From: Lojkania enalia
Lineage: Eukaryota > Ascomycota > Dothideomycetes > Pleosporales
Reading direction: 5' to 3'
Length of the DNA: 43,942 nucleotides
Assembly (NCBI GenBank): GCA_010094045.1
Contig: ML986716.1
Span: 91,187 to 135,128 of the forward strand
A program made the translations under genes and the position numbers. This document shows positions 11,219 through 21,277 of the stretch, one piece after another. Position 1 is the stretch's first letter. Every line of letters begins with the position of its first letter. Below the pieces are notes generated by a model, which ran no database searches, had not been told where the DNA came from, and saw only the letters and a program-made list of their open reading frames with translations.

Positions 11219-14200
11219 ATATCTAAGAAGAAGATACTTAGTACTCCTAGCGATTAGGAGGATTAGCTTAAGCAGCGTAAACTAACAGCTAGCAGGCTAA
11301 GGGTATAAGAATATTTGGATCTAAGCGTACCTCTTAAAGAGGTTAAAATCTATAGGCTAGAACCTTCCCTCTCTAATATAGGTGAGTTCCGGACCCCGAA
11401 GATAAATCTAGAAGGGGAAATAGAAAGATACCCCTCTAGTAGAGTTATATATAAGGAGATGACCTTAATATAAACAATAGATTGGAACTGGGCAAGGGAC
11501 TAGTATAACTAATAGAGGAAGGATTAGATTAAGATTAACAACGCTCTCTATACTATATATAGCAATATTCTAATAATAATATCGCCTTAATATAAAGTAA
11601 TACTTAGCGACGATATAACTAGCTATAAGATTCTTAGAATCTTATAGGAAAAGTTAGCGCCTACTATCAAGTCGAGGGAGTAACTAATCCAGAAGGAATA
11701 TTAAGCTCTCCTTAAGTACCCAACTGATAGAGAGGTAGAGAAGTAGCTAAATTAGTAGAATCAGATAATCTATCGTACTAAGGCTGCTAGCTTAGTAGAA
11801 GTTTAGGGCCTTAGAGTAGAAAAGGATTTTCTTCTAACAGTTGCTAAGAAAGATAAGGTATGGGCGCTAATCTATATAGTACTAATTAACGCTAAAAATA
11901 AGCCAGGTAGGATTAATTAACCGATTCTTACGATTGAACAATTGGTATACTAATATACTAATTACTATAGATATTTTAATCTATAGAAGGCGCTCGGCTT
12001 ATTTATAGCTTTACGACGTCTATTAATTCCTTAAGCAAATTCTAATAGTACTACGTAGTAGCTTTAAGAAAAATCTAGTTCGTAATCGCATACTCTACCA
12101 TCCTACTTCTATAAGAAGCGGCACTTCTAGAGTAATTGCGAGTACGTAAACGAATCGATTAGGCTACTAAACTAGGTACTAGATTAGAAAATACTAAAAG
12201 CCTAAGATAATATCTTAAATAGGAATAACCAGGGAAAAAAGAATACCCTAAAGGTAAATATAGAAAAATATAAGAAGTTAAAATCCTCGTTTAATAGTAA
12301 AACCTCTATAAAAGCTACTAGCCTCTAAAAAAATACCCAGGTAATTTAAAGGGGCAATTTTTCAACAAGTACTACCCCTAAGAAAGAAGATACTAGTATC
12401 TTAAATTGGTGGATACTTGATCCAGGTTCTAATATCTATATATACAACTCTAAGGCTTTTAGTTAGTAGACTACTCGGATAGTAAATTCTAAAGATAAAA
12501 TTGCTGCGGGAGGTAGTATATACCCTATATTAGAATAGAATACTATCGCAATTACAATTAATTCTCTTATAGGCCTAAGGGATATCGAGCTAATAGAAGT
12601 TACTTACGTCCCTTAGTTACTAACTAATATAATAGCCCTAATTAGAAATAGAGAATAGAATATCTAGTTCGACTTAGGCAGAAATTGCCTTTACTAGTAT
12701 AATTACTATAATATCGTTTGTTATTTAGAGTTGTTTAACAGCTACTAGCTACTAGACGCGGACCCAGTAAAAAGGCCTCTACTCGATTTACTTTCTAGAT
12801 ATAAGATAGTTATAGTAATTAAGGAAAAGCTCTTCTATTACTAATAACTAATATAAATTATTTCTTTAGCTGAAGTACACCGATTATTAGACTATCTAGG
12901 TAGAGATTTAGTATTAGCTCTACCTTAGGCAGCTAAGAGTATCCAGTTAAGCGATCAGGAAGTACTAGTATAGTAAGATTACTAGATATATATACAAGTA
13001 AAGTTATTATAGCAGATTAGCTGGTGTAGTTAACTTTACCTAGCTACTAAACTATTCGAGAGAATCGCGATTAATATTATACAACTTTAGAAGAATTGTA
13101 AGAGATACTATAACAGCGAGAGATACCTATTTTATATAGTTGATTAGGTGTCCTAGTAGTATAAGGGATTTATAATATATAATTAGTTGAAATCTACCCT
13201 CGTAAAAGCCTTTAAAACACTATTAGTAAAAATTAAACAATAGTATAAAAGAAAGATTATATATGTCTGTATAGATAACAACTTAAGCTTCTTAGAACTT
13301 ATAGAAGTATTACTCGATTAAGAAATTGCAATTAAAGCTCGCGCGTCTCGTACGCCTAAGTAGAATAGCCTAGTAGAGTAAGTAGAATACTAAATTATAA
13401 CCCACGCGCGCGCTCTTATAATAGAAGATAATATCTCTAATAAATATACTAACAAATTAGCTTATATAGTAATATACCTACTTAATAGAACGCCGATTGT
13501 AAGCCTTCGATTTAAAACCCTATATAAGGCCGTTTTTAGCTATAAACCGTCTCTTATTTACCTTTAGGTTATAGGATCGCGAGCGTATATTTTGGATAAA
13601 ACTCTGTTAAGAGGCGATAAACTAGTATTATAGGTACTAATCAGGAAACTCTTACAATATAGGAGTACGAATATATACCAAGTACTGATTCTAAAACTAA
13701 AACGGGTATTTAATACTAGGGACGTTATATTTGGCGATATTATATCTAGTAAGGAGGAGGAATATCCGCTAAAAGAATCCCTAGAGAAGATTCTTTTTCA
13801 AATTAACGATATTAAAAGCTCTATTAATAGTAGTAATAATAAAACGATTGAAGTTATAGAAGCGATCTACAAGGATCAGCTGCCTAATTAAGATATCTCT
13901 ACTAAGTTAGCAGGCAATTTGATTAGTAAGAAGGCCTATTAGTAGGAGAACACTATTTTTAAAGAACAAATCGACGATATTACTAGTAATTAGGAACTCC
14001 TAACGTTAGAATTAATACTAGCGCTAGTACTAAGGAATTAGGATACCCCTGCAGCGCTACTAGTAAATAGTAAAGATACTGCGTTTAGCAATAATTTGCT
14101 ATAAGGATAGTAACTATCGCCTTCTTATACTTCTATACCCTTAAGAAGAATAAATAATGTCCCACGGAGGGAAGAAATTAGCAGCTAAGTATTAAGGGAT

Positions 14201-15988
14201 AATATAATCTAGGGAGGTAGGTCTTTACGCAGCCGCAGGCCGCTTTAGTTATACTTTACTACCTTCACAGTACTATCTAATAGCGAGCTAATACCGGCAA
14301 ATTATATAAAGGAAACTTATACTATCGGAAAATATTATCACAATCAGCTTCTACTAGAACTAAAGTACTATAAGAATCTAAAGAATTACTCTTTCGGTAC
14401 TAGCTTCTATAAGACCTATTACGCTGAGTTATAGAAGTAGGAGGATATAGATACCTAGTAAAAGGTAACAATCCTCTAAGACTCTACTAAAATTCTCCTA
14501 GTAATATAGGTATTCGTATATAAATTTAATGAGGACGGTTTCCTATATAAATTTAAGGCTAGATTAGTTATATATAGTAATCTACAATCTTAATAGGGAG
14601 ATACCTATACTACTATACTAGCCGCACGAACCTTTCGCTTTCTAATATTAATTGCAACTCATTTTAAACTCGATATATACCAGTTTAATATCGTTAACGC
14701 GTTCCTTAACTATCGATTAGATAGGTTAATATATATCTATATACTAGAAGGTTTCGTATATAAGTATAAAAAATATCTACAACTACAGAAAGCTATATAT
14801 AGCTTTAAGGATGCTCCGAAACTTTAGTATTATAAGCTGGATAGGACTCTAAGGTAATTAGGCCTTAAAATAGTACTAGGAATATCTTACTTATACGTAA
14901 ATAATAAGCTAATCGTCTTCTTTTACGTTAATAATATTATAATCCTAGTTTACCTATTAAATATCTCTACTAAGCAGAAATTTGAATCGCAATTAAGTAA
15001 TAAATATAAACTTCGATTCCTTAGAAATCTAAATTAGTTTCTAGGAGTTTAAGTCGTACGCGATATATAGTAGCATAAGACCTAGCTGCTATAAGACTTA
15101 TTTATTAATAAGGTAGCAGCGCGATTTAATATTACGGTTAATAAGAAGGCGCCGAGTACGCCTCTACATAAGAACGTGCTACCAGCCGCTACTAAGGAAT
15201 CCTCTAATAGGATATCTTACTACTAACAACTAATTAGTTGTCTAGCCTAGATTATAGTTTTTATACGCTCTAATGTCGCGCGAGCGTACTCGATATTATT
15301 ATAATACTTCTAGAACTCTAGCAATTATTATATTAACACTGCCTTAAGGGTATAATAATATCTAATTAGTATAAAGTACTTAGCAATTATAGCAACAGCT
15401 GATAATATATAAAACACCTCTACTATCAGCTAGAGTGGTAATACTGATTATATCAACCCCGCAGAGTAATTACTATTCTATAGCATATCTAATACAGCCT
15501 TTAGCAATAATCCTAATACTCGTCGAAGTTCCTATAGCTATATATTTTAACTTTTTGGGATGCTGATCGATTAAAAAGCCTCAATTCAGCGTACGGTTAT
15601 AAAATCGACTACTAAGGCAGAATTATTAGTACTATTAGTCGCCGGATTAGAAATAGAGTAGTAGTAGAAGGCCTTCGCCTTACTGCGCTTCTATATTAAC
15701 ACGTAACTAGTACTACTTTATAATAATTAACAAACAGTAGATATCGTAAATAAGCTATCTAAGTGTCTTAATACCAAACTTCGCTATATAGATATACACC
15801 AGCACTGGCTACGTTAAGAAGTAGCAGAGTAGAGACTTACAATTAGTTAGCAACCGATAAATCTAATGCCAGCTAACAGCTTTACAAAAGTTCTACAGCC
15901 GCAACAATACTAAAGGTTTATTAAGCAACTGAAAATGGAAGATATTTCAGCTAGAATCGAATCTCAGGAATTTCTATCAGCCAAATAA
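11219..15988 (+). pseudogene. Cop1-b polyprotein: gag, protease, integrase, RT, RNase H
   Basis: One frame of about 1,590 codons runs from 11219 to a TAA at 15986-15988, broken by many TAG/TAA but no frameshift at the points I checked. The start is inferred at ATA 11219-11221 (ATG with a G-to-A change), followed by SKKKILSTPS. Domains: gag to about codon 390; protease with WWILDPGSN at codon ~401 (12419); GAG-pre-integrase EVHRLLDYLG near 12860; integrase with its first Asp in FYIVD at 13142 and the SRTPK.NSLVE block at 13346; RT with FYVNNIIILVY near 14921, both Asp of the copia YVDD motif being Asn; RNase H with KSTTKAELL near 15602; and a C-terminal MEDISARIE. Gln-to-stop and Trp-to-stop changes account for the breaks. 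Confidence 0.92.
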
Positions 15989-16170
15989 ATCGATTATTAA
16001 CAAGAATCTTAGAGGGTGATTAAAAATTGATTATAACTCACCCTATATCACATTAAATTGATATTTCTGCAAGCGTACTTAGCTCTACTACCAGTTACTC
16101 TATACAATTTACCTCTTTTAGTATAGTATCTACCTTCATTTTTTTCGACGCAGCTTCTCCTTCGCAGTTA

Positions 16171-16184
16171 AAGCTGGGGGGGTA
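16171..16184 (+). other. Cop1-b polypurine tract
   Basis: The run 'aagctgggggggta' lies immediately before the 3' LTR and is conserved in reverse complement beside the Cop1-c 3' LTR ('tacccccccag' at 25746-25756). It is the expected primer site for plus-strand DNA synthesis. Its G run has escaped C-to-T change in both copies, as expected because G-run dinucleotides are poor RIP targets. Confidence 0.85.
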
Positions 16185-16388
16185 TATTATAGGGATTTTC
16201 GGCTAGTCTACCGAGCTGTATCAGATATCGACGTACGATATCACGGTTGATATCACGCCGGATATCACGCTGGATATTAGCTGATATACCCCTTTTTCAT
16301 ATACATAAATATGGCCCGCTGGCCATCTTTAATTAACCAGTTCAGCTCCTTATCTCCCTCCCTGAGACAAGATTCGCCTCTCACCACA
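16185..16388 (+). repeat. Cop1-b 3' LTR (204 bp)
   Basis: It starts 'tattataggg' and ends 'ctcaccaca', followed by the target duplication 'attaa' at 16389-16393. It keeps 'ctaccgag', 'atcacg' and 'gctggcc' where the 5' LTR has the C-to-T or G-to-A version. At other sites ('tttaattaacc') it carries the changes instead, so both LTRs have mutated independently. Confidence 0.95.
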
Positions 16389-16393
16389 ATTAA

Positions 16394-17146
16394 GACTTAT
16401 TATTATTTAAATATAAGTTCGCTACTATTTATAAGGCTTTTAATCTTAGGCGTACGTTTAGTAAGGTAGGCTTAAAAAGGCTTAGAGGTAGTTAAGAAGT
16501 TTCTTACTAGAGGAGTCGTAAAAGTTTTTTAATATATTATTAGTTCTAATTTAGTAGTTTATAGAAGTTAATTAGAACTAATAGTTCTCTATTATATTAA
16601 ATATACGATCTCCTCTTATAAAATTACAATTTATTATTTAAGGGTTAGTTTACTCTAATTTCCCTCTAAATTAGATAGGTTCTTTATTATAGACCCTATA
16701 AAGAGGGGTCTACCTATTACAGGGCCCCCTATAGGAGGTAACAGTTGTTCTACACGCGTAGATAGAAGCTTACTCTTACTATAACTTACGTATATATTAG
16801 TTCTAGTATAGGAATTAGAAGGTAAATTATAGTTAGATATCAGCGGTTACCTCTAATTCTAATAGGTTATTAATAGTTTCTAAGTTTCTACCTAGGCGTA
16901 CTCTACGCGGCTTTTCTAAAGGCAATCCTAATTACAGGAGATAGAAAGTTCTAAACCTAAAAGCTTCAGTTAATAGAAGGTCTCTAAAATCCTATCTAAG
17001 TAACTAAATAATTTAATATAATAGTATATAAATATTATAACCTAAACTAAATTAAACATATTTTAAACTTAAATATAGTTAAATAAACAATCGATACGAT
17101 ATTATTAAAGAGGCTATTACCAGTAGTATTAAGTTCTTCTATATAA
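16394..17146 (-). other. GyB-a 5' leader and start of gag region
   Basis: This 753-bp segment lies between the Cop1-b insertion and the GyB-a 5' LTR. It aligns in reverse complement with GyB-b 42703-43450. I see no long open frame in the part nearest the LTR, so most of it is probably untranslated leader, with gag beginning near the Cop1-b insertion point. No recognisable tRNA primer-binding site follows the LTR. Confidence 0.6.
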
Positions 17147-17425
17147 TATAATAGCGTAGGTAAGATAATAGGTCTAAATATAATACGAATTTACTTAGAG
17201 GTATATAGGAGTATATAGGGGTTTAAGGACCTAGGAATTCTATTAACACTTATAGGCCTTATATAAAAGGATATAGAAGAACTACTAAGCTACTTATAAG
17301 GGAGTATATAACTATATACGGAAGGGAAAAGGGGTAGAACTAGGGGTAGAATAAGATAAGCGAAAAGCTTTAGGATAAGGTTATATATAAAGCTTTTCGT
17401 AGAACGATTTCTTTATATTATTATA
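17147..17425 (-). repeat. GyB-a 5' LTR (279 bp)
   Basis: Same length and limits as the 3' LTR at 4566-4844. In element orientation it runs from 'tataataatataaagaaatcg' (right edge at 17425) to the 'tataatagcg' edge at 17147. The target copy 'ttact' follows at 17426-17430 and the interrupted GyA-b LTR resumes. The LTR pair differs mostly by transitions. Confidence 0.9.
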
Positions 17426-17430
17426 TTACT

Positions 17431-17497
17431 AGTAGCTAGTTTAAGTATTATAGTAAGAGTAGTATAAGTATAGAGGTATTATAGTATTACTATAATA
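17431..17497 (-). repeat. GyA-b 3' LTR, inner 67 bp
   Basis: This is the start of the GyA-b 3' LTR, separated from the rest (4330-4565) by GyB-a. It ends at 'tattactataata' (17497). The next bases, 'gtacccctctttt', are the reverse complement of the polypurine tract 'aaaaggggggtac' seen before the GyA-c 3' LTR. It looks like a truncated LTR but is not one. Confidence 0.88.
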
Positions 17498-19424
17498 GTA
17501 CCCCTCTTTTAGTTATAAGCTCCTATAAGTTAGGTCTTTATATTATATTTAGGTTATTTATAATTAAGTAGTAGTTATTAATACTAGTATTAGTTAAGGT
17601 TATAGGCGTATTAGTATAATTAGTTATTATCGTATAATAGTACTATACTAGAGATTAGATTAGATTATAGGTATATTAGTGCGACTAGTAGTTAATAGTA
17701 GTACTATATTAGAGGTTAGATTAGTTTATTTTATATAGTAGTACTATACTAGAGATTAGTAGTAGTATTATTACTAGCGTTATATTAGTATAGTATTATT
17801 ATAAGCGTCTAGGAATATACTTAAATTAGATTCTAACACCTAATTAAGAATCTAGACGTAATATTATATTTAGGTCTTATTTATTCAGGTTTCTAGCGTA
17901 GTAATCTTCTACAGTAGTTATCTTAGTAAAGTTACTAGCCGGGTACTATTCTAGGTTATAATAGCTAGTCTATTTAACTAGGTATTCATGCCGGCGTCTC
18001 TATTAGTTATAATAGAGGTCTTCTATTCGCTTAATAAGGTATTCTAGTTCTCTATTAATCTTAATAGGTTTAGGGTTATATACTTATTAACTAGACAAGT
18101 AGTTAGACAACTTAGGTGCTAGCTGTAATAGCGATATATAGAATATAGGATATATTTTAGCCGATTTAAGTAGCTTTAGTCTATAAACATGCGAAGATAC
18201 CTTTATAAAAACCTTATAAGGGCCTATATTCTTCTAGTTAAGCTTTTTTAACAGTCTTTATATATATATATTCCTAGTATCTAGTTAAACTAGATTACTA
18301 ACCTAATAGTTAGAGGCTAGTATACGCTTGCGGTTAATATACTTTTATTAGAACACTTATACCTAGATAAGTTCTTCTCTAATATATTCTATAATATCCT
18401 TTATCTTATTAACTAGTCTATTAGCTTTCTAGACTATTAGAAACTATTTTAGCAGTTAATAAATCCTTATAAGCAGCTTAAAGCCTATTTAAAGGTGCTA
18501 ACTAAAGTAGGCTAGAAATAGGAAGACTTTTATTAATTTAGATACTATATTATTCGCTTTAAACTATACTGTTAATAGCTATTTAACCCAGTTATCTTAT
18601 TTGTAGCTAGTATAGGCTTAGAGAACTTATTCTATTACTACGTTAGTATTCTCTATCTAGCTATTAATCTTTAAATAGAAACTAGTTAATATATATATAT
18701 TAATTTATAGCTATCTATAAAGCTCTTAGTAGAAGGTAGAGATAAACTATATTCTATAGTCGGATGTAATAGTATATAGTAGTCTATAATAAACCTATAT
18801 ATAGCAACGGAATAGTTAGATAATATTAGAAGCTTCGATTCTTACGTATAGTATTAGGTGTCTGTACTTGCTAAGCCTATTAACTACTACTATAATATTT
18901 ATACAACCTTCTAATTCTAGTAAATTAGTTATAAAATCTATAGAAATATTTTAAAACCTTTATTTAGATATAGACAATAGTTTTAGTAATTTATAGTACT
19001 TCTCTCTAGAAGTCTTACTTCTTTAGTATTTATAATAACAGCCTATATATTATCGTACTAAGTCGAATATCCTTAACTAATAGTACTTATACTAGAGTAG
19101 TTCTAAGATCTTTCTTTAACTAGGGTATCTACTAGATAGTAAATTATAGATAGCTTATAGTAGCTTAAGTTTCAGCTTATTATAGTCTAGTACTATAAGT
19201 TAATTTTAGTAGTATAATTAGTTATTATACTCTTTATAGTTAGCTAGAATTAGAAGCTTAGATCGACGAGCTTCTTCTTTTAATAGCTTTAGGGTATCTT
19301 AGATTAGATTATTATTCGGGTATTCTTTATTAATAATCTCTATAATCGATCAACCTATTTCTATCTATTAGAATAGTTTAGGACGAAGTAATATCTATTA
19401 ATAACCTCTATAGGCCTCTTCTTA
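17498..19424 (-). pseudogene. GyA-b pol 3' part: integrase and chromodomain
   Basis: Minus-strand Pol remnant left of FotA-b. Around 18930-18960 it encodes IFL.ILTN-like sequence matching the ISIDF block (integrase first Asp) of GyA-c at 36115-36130. The region near 18330-18900 matches the remaining DDE core. A chromodomain corresponding to GyA-c 37070-37170 lies near 17960-18030, where the Trp-Arg-Arg core codons are partly preserved ('gccggcgtctc'). About 450 bp between the chromodomain and the LTR hold AT-rich 'actagtag' repeats with no clear coding. The gene is inactivated by stops, by FotA-b and by mutated catalytic positions. Confidence 0.75.
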
Positions 19425-19426
19425 TA

Positions 19427-21275
19427 ACGTATTCTACTATCAAAGCGGCTAAACTATCGAAGCGGCTACTTTTTCTTAGCGCAACGAATACTATATATAA
19501 AAAGTTAATTTATTTAATACTAATAAGAGATTCTATATATAATATACTTTCATCTAATTTAGAATTTTCTCTACTATCCTTTTAGCACGTACGAGCGTTA
19601 TATCCAGTCTTACTATAGTTACTATAGTAGCGTTAAGCTGGTTGAGCCCTTTTTTAAGTATTAGTACTACGAGTCTTCTTAAAGGGTTAAGAGCTTATAG
19701 ATACTTCAGCAGCTATATATAAAGATTCCTCGCTATATAATACTGTACTACTATACTAAATATACTTTCTTTTACACGTTTTACACTTAGTTACTTCTTC
19801 TAATTACCTTTTAAACTTAGAATTGTGAGCTTAAAGAAGCGTATTCTAATGTAGCATTAACTTAGCACCTTTTATAAGCTGTAAGAATCCTTCTTATACC
19901 TCTTTTAGTAATTATATAAAGGACTTTTATATAAGTATTAATTATAACCCAAATTTATATATATTACTTAGAGTTTTAGACTACTAGAAGTCTTTTTATA
20001 GAAGTAGTTCTAGTAGGGTATGTAATCGTATATTAAAGTAATTTAATATAACCTACGCGTTTAGAGGAATAATTCCTATTACTTTAAAGGCCTTTTAATA
20101 GTTCTCGTACGTAAACATATTAAAAAACACGTCCTTAAAGGCTAGAAGGAAGCCTTCTTTATTAATATAGTAGACGCGTCGGCGTGCTAAATTTTATATA
20201 TGCTGTAAGTACTTCAGCTTTAATATTAAGAAGTAAACTATATTAAGAGGCTAAAGTATATATAATAAATAAGAAGGTATATAAAGCGTTAGGATCTTTT
20301 ATATAAGGTAGTAATCTTTAAATTCTTAGTTAAGGTAGCTTTTATAGCCGTCTAAAATAAGTAGCCTATACAACCCTACCTAATATATCTTTATATACTT
20401 ATTAAAGTACTTTAACTACTTAAGACTAAGTGCGTTATTTATCTAACTATTCTTAGAAACTAAAATTTTCTAATCGTATAATATACCTGCTTTTTTATAC
20501 TATATAGAAATATAGATACGTCCTTTATAGATAATAAATAGTAGGGTCGCGTACGCAGTAGTATAGATACTTTAAATAACTATAACCTACTCGCAATTAT
20601 CTAGCTATATAAGAGTAAGCCTTATACAATATTCTAAACCTGTAATAACCTTTATAATACTAATAATACTTATCTAAAAGTCTGTCTTATTAAAGTTATA
20701 GATATTATTATTATATATACTATATTTTATAATTGTATTCTATACGAGCTTAAACTACGTATTAATAACCTCTAGATTCTCTTGTTTTATTCTTTAGCAA
20801 TCTTTTACTCGATTAAAGGCTATTTTAAGCTCGTTTATACGCGCTACAAATCGTTTAGGCTAATTCTTTCCTATAGATGTTCTACTATATACGCCTAATA
20901 GTTTATCTACTATATCTGCTACCTTATATAGCCGGGGCGCAAATCCTTGTAAATTAAGGTTAAGAATATATTATACGATTGTTTATTCTTCGGTTACTAT
21001 AAGCTTCTAGCGATTTAGTTGTATATAAGGGTGAAACGCGATTCCGTAAAGTTGAGTAGAGAATTGTTAATATTATACGTTAAAAGCTATAGCAGCGCGT
21101 TATACGCTCTTAAACTAGCCTGATTTATACGCCTATAAGGCAAGCTTAATTCTACCTTCTTATTAAATTAATAGAAGGTTGTATTGTAGATTTATTATAG
21201 TTCGTACGTAGTGTTTGTAATACTAAGAAAAAGTAGCCGCTTTAATAGTTTAGCCGCTTCGATAGTAGAATACGT
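19427..21275 (-). mobile_element. FotA-b, complete Fot1/pogo-like transposon (1,849 bp)
   Basis: 53-bp terminal inverted repeats lie at 19427-19479 and 21223-21275. Each starts ACGTATTCTACTATC and contains two copies of a 15-bp motif (ctatcgaagcggcta) at 17-bp spacing. The TA target duplications are at 19425-19426 and 21276-21277. Removing the element joins GyA-b 'cttctta' to 'taggttta', matching uninterrupted GyA-c around 35620-35650. The element carries one transposase gene on the minus strand. Element length, TA target and DD35D spacing place it in the Fot1/pogo branch of Tc1/mariner. Confidence 0.92.
19560..21180 (-). pseudogene. FotA-b transposase (DD35D), RIP-degraded
   Basis: The minus-strand frame has an N-terminal DNA-binding region (FTESRFTLIYN near 21020-21060), then the catalytic triad. 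The first is IYNFNKTDF with Asp changed to Asn at 20689-20691. The second is LLILDGYKSYLN with Asp intact at 20350-20352. The third is PLNIVYF with Asp changed to Asn at 20242-20244. Spacing between second and third is 35 residues, the Fot1/pogo DD35D pattern. A VYYINKEGFLLAFKDVF block lies near 20115-20165. A Lys/Arg-rich tail lies near 19560-19800. Several Gln/Trp codons are stops. Two of three catalytic Asp are lost. Confidence 0.88.
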
Positions 21276-21277
21276 TA

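Larger units (their letters stand above)
10727..16388 (+). mobile_element. Cop1-b, complete Ty1/copia retrotransposon
   Basis: This is a full-length 5,662-bp element with 204-bp LTRs at both ends and a perfect 5-bp target duplication 'attaa' (10722-10726 and 16389-16393). It is inserted in the GyB-a gag region. Between the LTRs is one polyprotein frame (11219-15988) in copia order: gag, protease, integrase, RT, RNase H. A polypurine tract lies at 16171-16184. The two LTRs differ at 10 positions by my alignment, all C/T or G/A transitions. It is the least degraded full-length element in the window and one of the innermost, so probably among the youngest. Confidence 0.95.
4566..17425 (-). mobile_element. 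GyB-a, second Ty3/gypsy chromovirus family, carrying Cop1-b
   Basis: This is a full-length minus-strand element of about 7.19 kb after removing Cop1-b. It has 279-bp LTRs at both ends (4566-4844 and 17147-17425) and 'ttact' target duplications at 4561-4565 and 17426-17430. It sits in the 3' LTR of GyA-b. Reading leftward from the 5' LTR there is a leader, gag with a degraded zinc knuckle, RT (YLDN block at 8442-8453), RNase H, integrase and a chromodomain. About 1 kb follows without recognisable coding before the 3' LTR. Cop1-b interrupts gag at 10726. The element is longer than many fungal gypsy elements because of the long non-coding ends. Confidence 0.9.

Noticed and set aside
11219..15988. 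Alternative genetic code in which TAA/TAG are read as Gln
   Set aside because: Stops also fall at Trp positions, and the same frames show Asp to Asn, Cys to Tyr and ATG to ATA. LTR copies outside any gene show the same transitions. Mutation explains all of it.
17431..17497. Truncated, orphan GyA LTR
   Set aside because: It is the continuation of the LTR at 4330-4565 after the GyB-a insertion; lengths sum to 303 bp and the 'ttact' duplications agree.
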